A model generated the notes under the pieces. The model ran no database searches, was not told the DNA's origin, and was given only the letters and a program-made list of their open reading frames with translations. Below are positions 57,074 to 64,000 of a DNA stretch of 64,000 nucleotides, piece after piece. Each line of letters opens with the position of its first letter. The first letter of the stretch is position 1. Position numbers and translations under genes: made by a program. This DNA comes from Lantana camara (taxonomy: Eukaryota; Streptophyta; Magnoliopsida; Lamiales; Verbenaceae), in contig CM074860.1 in the NCBI GenBank assembly GCA_037501455.1, forward strand, positions 21,535,001 to 21,599,000, given 5' to 3'.

Positions 57074-60000
57074 ATGGCAACCAAAAACCCTCTTGTATCG
57101 ATCCTCGAGTCAAACAAGTTGACTGGTCCCAACTATTCTGATTGGCTGAGGAATCTAAAAATCATTTTAGATTCTGAGAAGAGAACTTATGTTCTCTTCG
57201 AAGGGGAGCCTAGTCCCGAAGGGGAGGCTCCCACTCGGGCCGAGCGGGATGCGATTCAGAAGTGGAAGGATGATAATCTCCAAGCCCGTTGCCTTATGTT
57301 GGCTAACATGTCTCCGGACTTGCAAAGGCAACATGAGGCCATGGAATTTGCTTGGGAGATTTACGACCACTTAGAGCAACTTTACCGCCCTCATGAACGT
57401 GTTACAAGGTATAACACTTCAAAGGAATTGTTCCACTTGAGAATGAGGGAAGGTTCAAGTGTCCATGAATATGGACTCAAGTTTCTTGCCCTTACTGAGA
57501 AACTTGCTTCCATGGACATGCCACTGAAAGATGAGCTTTCAGTGGATTTGTTGCTAGCTTCGCTCCCACCATCATTCAACCCATTTGTCCTTAACTTCAA
57601 CATGAATCATGCTGGTGCTACTGTAGCTGAGCTGATTAGTCAGCTTGTGACTGCTGAAAGCACGATCAAGAAGGACAATAAGGTTTTGATGGTGAATGCT
57701 CCATCTTCCTCTTCTGGGCCTTCTAAAGGTAAGGGCAAGAAAGCCCAAAAGAAGAAGAAGAAACCCCTTAGGCCCACTGGTGGCATTTCGAAGGGGAAGG
57801 CCCAAAAGAAGAAGAGTGATCAGAAAGAGGATGTTTGCTTCCATTGTGGCAAAGCGGGACATTAGAGGAGAAACTGCCGAGAGTACAAGGCTACTCTAAA
57901 GAAAGGTATCTTTCTCGTTGAAGTAAATCTTTCTATTAATTCTAGTTCTTGGGTACTTGATACCGGTTGTGGAACTCATATCTGTAATGATGTACAGATG
58001 CTAAGTGATGTTCAACAACTAAAAGAAGGAGAATGTGTCTTGAAGATCGGCGATGGCTCAAACGTTGAAGCTCGAGCTTTAGGCACAATTAGATTAGATT
58101 TAGGTAGTTTTGAGTTAGTATTAAATAAAGTCCTTTATGTACCGAGCATTATTCGTAATATAATTTCAGTTCCAATATTAGATTGTGAAGGTTATGAAAC
58201 TTATATTAAGAATGGTTAATATTTTATCAAACGGAACAACTCTTCCGTTCATATCGGTACTCTAAGTAATGGACTTTACCTAACTTAAAATATCAATATT
58301 ATGAATATACAACGAGAAACAAAGCGTAAGAGAGATGACAAAGTTTCAGCTCCCTTATGGCACGCTAGATTAGGACACATTTCCAAGAACAGAATTAGCA
58401 AGATAAACACTTTAGGATCATTCTCTGAAAATGATCTCAAAGAGTTGACTTCTTGCGAATCCTGTCTCAAAGGAAAGATGTCCAAAGTTCCTTTTAAAGG
58501 AACTGTGGAATGTGCCACTAAGGTTTTGGATTTGATCCATACTGATGTTTGTGGACCGCTTAGTGTAAGCACTAGAAACAATCATCAGTACTTCATAACC
58601 TTTACTGATGACTTTAGTCGGTATGGTTATGTATACTTAATGAAGTATAAATCTGAAGCTTTTGAGAAATTCTTAGAATTTCAAAAGGAGGTTGAGAACC
58701 AAACTGGTCACAAGATCAAAGCACTTCGATCTGATCGAGGAGACGAATATCTTAGTGAAGAATTCCTTAATCATCTCAAAGATAATGGGATTATCTCTCA
58801 ATGGACTCCTCCGGGAACTCCTCAGCTTAATGGAGTTTCTGAGAGAAGGAATCGAACCCTACTTGATATGGTTCGTTCCATGATGAGTTTCACTGACTTA
58901 CCACCTTCTTTCTGGGGTTATGCCCTAGAAAGTGCAGCAAAGATTTTGAATCTAGTTCCCTCTAAGTCAGTCCCTAAAACGCCCTATGAAATGTGGCATG
59001 GTAAAATCCCTAGTTATTCTTATTTAAGAATTTGGGGTTGTCCTGCTTACGTGAAGAGGACAGTGGGAGATAAGTTAGAATCTCGTTCTAACTTATGCTA
59101 CTTTGTAGGTTATCCTAAGGAATCCATAGGATACTATTTCTATGATCAATCTGAGCAAAAGGTGTTTGTTTCCAGAAATGCCACTTTTCTTGAGGAACCG
59201 TTCCTTAAAGAAAAGAAAGGCAAGATCATAGAATTAGAAGAAGTACAAAGTGACCCCACACCACCCACTGAAGAAACGTCCCACTCTGATCAACCACAAC
59301 CAATCACGAATTTCGATACACATGAAAACCCACCTCTAAGGCGTTCTGAACGCACTCCTAGACAGTCGGAAAGATGGTATGGATTCTTCCATGAAATCTC
59401 TCAAAAGGATAATGATCCTTCAACATATGAGGAGGCACTTTCAGATTCTGACTCTGAACAGTGGATAAAAGCCATGAAATCCAAAATGGATTCCATGAAC
59501 TCCAACCAAGTTTGGACCTTGGTAGATTTGCCTGATGGGGTCAAACCCATAGGTTGCAAATGGATCTTTAAGAGAAAGCTTGGAGTTGATGGAAGCATTG
59601 CAGCTTACAAAGCAAGACTGGTAGCAAAAGGATTCACTCAAAGACCCGACGTGGACTTTGACGAAACCTTTTCGCCAGTTGCAATGCAAAAGTCCATTCG
59701 AATCATGCTTGCCATTGCTGCATATTATGACTATGAGATATGGCAAATGGATGTGAAAACTGCCTTTCTCAATGGTGACATTGACAAAGACATTTATATG
59801 GAGCAACCCATAGGTTTCACATTCAGTGGGAGTGAGCAAAAGGTTTGCAAACTCCAAAGATCAATCTATGGATTGAAACAGGCTTCTAGGAATTGGAACA
59901 TTCGATTTGATGAATCGGTCAAAGCGTTTGGCTTCACCCAAATTTCGAATGAATCATGTGTGTATAGAAAGGAATTGGAGACCTCAGTGCAATTCTTAGT

Positions 60001-60994
60001 ACTTTATGTTGATGACATCCTTCTTATTGGGAATTCGAAGGATGACATGAAAGTGACTAAGTTATGGTTATCGAACCAATTCGAGATGAAAGATCTTGGT
60101 GATGCGTCCTATATCCTTGGAATTAAAATCTATAGAGATAAATCTAGAAGGTTAATAGGACTATCACAGTCGATGTACATTGACAAAGTATTGAAGAGAT
60201 TCAATATGGAGTCAGCAAAGGTTAAGAACCTTCCTATGAGTGTAGGAACATGTCTTTCAAAGAAGATGTGTCCTAAGACTAACCTTGAAAAGGAAAGAAT
60301 AACTCATACACCTTATGCATCAGCAATAGGTAGCATAATGTATGCAATGTTATGTACTCGACCGGATGTGGCTTATGCACTTAGTGTAACGAGTCGTTTC
60401 CAATCTGACCCTGGAGATGGTCACTGGGCTGCCGTGAAGAATATTCTTAAGTACTTGAAAAGTACTAAAGATTTATTCTTAGTTTACGGAGGTCAGAAAG
60501 ATCTTACTGTCGAAGGATACTGCGATGCAAGCTTTGCATCTGACTTAGATGATTTTAAGTCAATGTCAGGATACATTTTCTGCCTAAACGGCGGAGCAGT
60601 GAGTTGGAAGAGTTCCAAGCAAACAACCACTGCAGATTCGACCACTGAGGCCGAATACTTAGCTGCAAATGATGCAGCTAAGGAAGGTGTTTGGATTAGA
60701 AACTTCATTCAAGAATTGAATGTTGTTCCTAGCATGAAAGACCCCATTACTGTGTTTTGTGACAACACTGGGGCGGTTGCTCAAGCAAGAGAACCAAGAT
60801 CTCACCAACGGACCAAACACATTATGAGGAAGTATCACCTAATCCGTGATATTATCAAAAGAGGAGATGTGCTAATTGAGAGGGTCACATCAGCAGAGAA
60901 CGTGGCAGATCCACTTACTAAACCCCTTAGTCGAGAAGCTTTCCAAGGTCATCTTCAGAAGATGGGACTTAGAGTAGCTTTAAAATGGCTTTGA
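57074..60994 (+). pseudogene. Copia copy 2 gag-pol polyprotein, one frame with three stops
   Basis: A single frame of 1306 residues from the ATG at 57074, the usual copia length, interrupted by three stops. TAG at 57863-57865 falls in the zinc knuckle (CFHCGKAGH then stop, where copy 1 has Trp). TAA at 58217-58219 is shared with copy 1. TAA at 58286-58288 replaces Gln. From 58301 to the end 897 codons are open, with pre-integrase, integrase, RT (YVDDILLIG around residue 978) and RNase H (CDAS around 1150). In the integrase SDRGGEY has become SDRGDEY. Gag ends within the nucleocapsid, so the enzymes could be made only by readthrough or internal initiation, which is not expected. Confidence 0.93.
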
Positions 60995-61000
60995 CGGGCA

Positions 61001-61010
61001 AGTGGGAGAT
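61001..61010 (+). other. Polypurine tract of copia copy 2
   Basis: AGTGGGAGAT directly before LTR E3 at 61011. Confidence 0.8.
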
Positions 61011-62441
61011 TATTAGGAATAGTACCCTAGAAAGCCGATTGTATATCCGCTTTGTGTTTTTCCTTATTGTAATCACAGACAATCTTTGAATGAAATAACG
61101 AATTGAGGCAACACTTCTTTATATGCTCTTGTTTGGTATGCATTTACTTTATCTGTGCATGTATGAGAACTCCCCTAATCCTGATGACTTTAGGACTCTG
61201 CCATTTAGGTGAAATGGTTCATAAAACGAGCCCTATATCACATAAGTCATGATTAGTAAAATACTCCAAGCCGATGAGTCCTACAGACAGTGGGAGTGTC
61301 AACCTGACTCCTCTAAGGCTTGCTTGTGGGATCACGCCCTTAAGAAGGACCACCTTGTTTCATGGAGGTGGAAAGTGTATAGTTGATACGTGCGTGATAC
61401 ATAAGGGTGCTTACTTTAATAAGTGAGTTCACTGAGGCGCCCCGTGTGAGAACATTCCTAAATGGGAAAGGAAGTTTCTATTTCAGGAAATGGAAACTTC
61501 CAGATTAGGAAATATCTCACGAGTCATTGATGTGATTAATTGATCCTTAGACTTGAGGTTCCTTGTCACTTTATGAGTTAACTCTGTAGTCTTAGGTATA
61601 AGCTTTAAAGGGTGTCGCCTTAGACAACTGATTCAAGGCTTATGCTGGGGCTGCACAAGTGACTCATGAAAGTGAATGAGAATCAAGATAGGACCTACAC
61701 TTGCATTTGCAAGGTGATCTCTTATTGTGTAAGTCATTCATATGCCATATGGAGTCCTTGGCCAAGGCAGTAGATCAAGACATCAAGAAAAGGGTTTCTT
61801 GGATTGAGATCAAATGGATATGAAATGCACTTAGCTTTAAGACCGGATTATTAGGGTTCTGATTATTCCCTTGCCCTAGATCTTGGTTGAGAGATAGTAA
61901 GTAGGAGGATTGTATCTCACATGAATCAATGACTTAAAGGTTCTGTCGAATCCGAACATTCCAATTCAGCTAGGGGTTAAACACCTGTTGCTAGACTATG
62001 GTCGTTTAATCTGTGGACTGATTAATTAATTAGTGAATTAATTAATTAGGGTCACTGCTAATTGAATTGAGAACCTAGAGGGTCACACACAACAACTTGG
62101 TTACATGAGTTGAGGCTTGAAAATGATTAAACGAGTTAATCGGGCCTAGAGGGTTCCACACGTGTGAAATCACACGTGTGGGTCACGTGAGGAGCACGTG
62201 TCCTTGGGACACGTGCCTCACACGTGTATATGTATATATATGATATATATTAAATAATTAAATGTGTTGATTATTTAATAGACTTTGGTTTAATTTTGAA
62301 TTAAAAGAAAAGTCTAATTTTGGAGAAAATAATCTAGTTAATTAATTATGAATTAATTAATTAGATAAAAAATAAGTTATTTATTTTATAATAAATAAAG
62401 TATAAAATTATCCAAAAATAGTTTGGATATTTTTAGCTCTC
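61011..62441 (+). repeat. Copia LTR E3, truncated
   Basis: Nearly identical to E2 from its first base, including the TATTAGG start and the six CACGTG motifs (62157-62227). It stops at TTTTTAGCTCTC, about 80 bp before the position of the TATA box. The last 500 bp of the LTR is absent, so no 3' target duplication can be read. Confidence 0.93.
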
Positions 62442-62450
62442 CAAAAATAA

Positions 62451-62551
62451 AGTCCCCGTTTGCCTTGACTTGACACGTGTATGAACTTCCATTTCATATA
62501 CGGGTCGGGGTCTCGGTGCAGAGGATGTGGCGTCTCACGCTCGGGCACTAC
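62451..62551 (+). repeat. 3'-terminal fragment of an A/B-type gypsy LTR
   Basis: From GTCCCCGTTTGCC, through GACACGTGTATGAACTTCCA, to CACGCTCGGGCACTACA this matches the reverse complement of bases 427-540 and 8085-8190 (the LTR ends of element A), on the plus strand. Only about 100 bp is present. No primer site follows, so it is the outer end of a 3' LTR or a solo remnant. Confidence 0.8.
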
Positions 62552-64000
62552 AGACGAAGAGCTGTGAGGATGGACACATTCAAGCAAACGCGAAACGACA
62601 CCACCTAAATCTCAAATTTACATCCATGATTTCCTATGCTTTTTTTTAGAATAATTTTATCATTTTAATTATTCCTTACCAAACTATGTCTCATGGATTT
62701 GTTTTGGATTCATAGTTAATTTATTTACTTTGTTTATGGATTAATTATTGTGAATCCTTGTTTATGGGATTAATTGGTATAGTTAGTGCTCCGTGTCTTG
62801 TTAATTGTTGGTTTATGGATTAGTTATTTCGTCTCAGGCAAGGGGATGATAATTGTATAGTGTATGTGTTTTATGATATGCTCGTATGAATATTTCTTGT
62901 TTTTATGTGATGGAATTATGATTTTACTACATGTTGGAACTTGGTTCACTCTAGCATGAAATTGAGAATTTACTTATTAATTGAGAAATTGATTGTGAAT
63001 TCACATGAATAATTCCTAAACACTTAGAATTAAAGGTAGGAAGAGATTTGATCTTTTTTTGAGTAATCTTTCATTAAATGATGTATGACAAGCTGCTATT
63101 ATTTAATTAGACTAATCTTGGTTAATTATTTTAATTTGTTTTTGTATGTTTGACCATGAGAGTGGCTTGCACAAACACTTAAACACGAGTGTCTGACTTC
63201 AAGATAAGCTTATGCTCATATTCGTGATTAGGATTATGAGAACTTGAATATTTGTTGAGCATTGATTCGACCATTGAGTTGCAATATTGTCACTCCCCTA
63301 GCCATCTATTTATTTATTTGTTTTTGTTATTTAATTGCTTATCTAGTCTAGTTAGTAGTCGAGTCAACCCCCTATCTTCTCTCTTGGTCTATCGATTGGA
63401 GAAAATATTGAATGATTGATTGATTTCTCTTCCCTGTAGATTCGACACCTTATATGCTATAATTGACTGACTTGCATGTATATAGGAAATAACTACGGAT
63501 TAATAAGAAAAAATTAAAAAAAGAATTTATTGTTAAGTAGTTACATACATAGCTAATTAAGGTTTAGAACTTAAAAGCATTTTCATAAATAGAAAATTAG
63601 AAATCAAAATTATTACCAGTTGGTACTTAAAATTTAATTTCCTGGTCAATTCCAAATGGCTCAACCTTTAATGCATTCTTTTAATCTACCCGCCAAAATT
63701 TAACGGGTCCAACTGGAAAAGACGGGTATGGGTCGGCCATGAAATGGGACCCACATTTAATGCACTCCGCCCAACCCAAATTATGATTATGTGGTTCAGC
63801 TTATTATGGTCAACATTAAGCACTATATTTATATTCTGACCAAATTGCCTTTGAATAATCCCTTCATACTTCACAGTAATGATTTGATCTAATTTAAGGA
63901 TAAACATGTGACATGTGCATCAAAATTTAATGTCACAACGTCCGGCGAATATAGAAAATTAAAATGCGGCCGAAAAATAAATTACGATAAAAACCTCGGC
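62552..64000. other. Unassigned AT-rich region
   Basis: No gene or clear transposon end was recognised. The part at 63290-63440 (AGTCGAGTCAACCCCCTATC, then CCCTGTAGATTCGACACC) resembles the end of some plant gypsy LTRs of the Athila/Tat type, but I could not define LTR borders or a primer site. The open frame at 63686-63907 has no recognisable protein features. Confidence 0.4.

Larger units (their letters stand above)
44898..62441 (+). mobile_element. Tandem Ty1/copia array: LTR-internal-LTR-internal-LTR
   Basis: Three LTRs (44898-46831, 52971-54914, 61011-62441 truncated) alternate with two internal regions in the same orientation, with periods of 8073 and 8040 bp. Each internal region has its own Met primer site and gag-pol gene. 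The middle LTR is shared: there is no flanking DNA or target duplication around it. This arrangement is expected from recombination between LTRs of two copies rather than from two separate insertions. Confidence 0.9.

Noticed and set aside
63686..63907. Open frame of 73 codons near the right edge
   Set aside because: No domain, no splice context and no codon pattern to support it.

Overview
The window is a repeat-rich piece of flowering-plant (probably eudicot) nuclear DNA. The evidence is the plant-type Ty3/gypsy chromoviruses with about 3-kb LTRs, Ty1/copia elements primed by initiator-Met tRNA, Helitrons with TC...CTAG ends, Mutator-like and hAT elements, L1-type LINE remnants, and one small spliced plant-specific gene. 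No rRNA, tRNA, CRISPR or prokaryote-type genes were seen. Most long open frames are retrotransposon remnants or chance frames in low-complexity DNA.

Layout. (1) 1-14.7 kb: a decayed minus-strand gypsy element (B) interrupted in pol by a second, near-complete minus-strand gypsy element (A, 427-11105; LTRs 427-3367 and 8085-11105). (2) 14.7-19.96 kb: the 3' end of a plus-strand gypsy element (C): a minisatellite, a polypurine tract and an LTR. That LTR carries a small Helitron (15384-17207), which carries a Pack-MULE (15731-17100), which carries the first exon region of a BIG-type ARF-GEF gene. (3) 20-28 kb: AT-rich DNA with a MULE-like element, a 4.5-kb Helitron containing a poly-C MITE and a LINE RT remnant, and a fold-back MITE. 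(4) 28.78-29.45 kb: the only convincing host gene, a three-exon minus-strand gene for a 94-residue protein of the plant-specific TIGR01589 type. (5) 30.9-40.6 kb: a second, stacked Helitron, a hAT element with an exact 8-bp target duplication, a LINE ORF1 remnant, and a degraded minus-strand copia element (F). (6) 40.67-44.9 kb: a plus-strand gypsy 5' LTR (D) with its primer site and a non-coding body. (7) 44.9-62.44 kb: a tandem copia array LTR-internal-LTR-internal-LTR (E1, copy 1, E2, copy 2, E3); the last LTR is broken and joined to a 101-bp gypsy LTR tail. (8) 62.55-64 kb: unassigned AT-rich DNA.

Functionally the window records repeated nested insertion around a single small gene. None of the retroelements is intact: A has lost an RT catalytic aspartate, B its protease active site, and each copia copy carries several stops. 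The copia array is youngest: E2 and E3 differ at 2 positions over about 1.43 kb. The most novel-looking signal is in the copia leader: four hairpins with the same loop-side motif (GTCCGCGAGTCGTGGG) but different closing stems, repeated upstream of gag in both copies.
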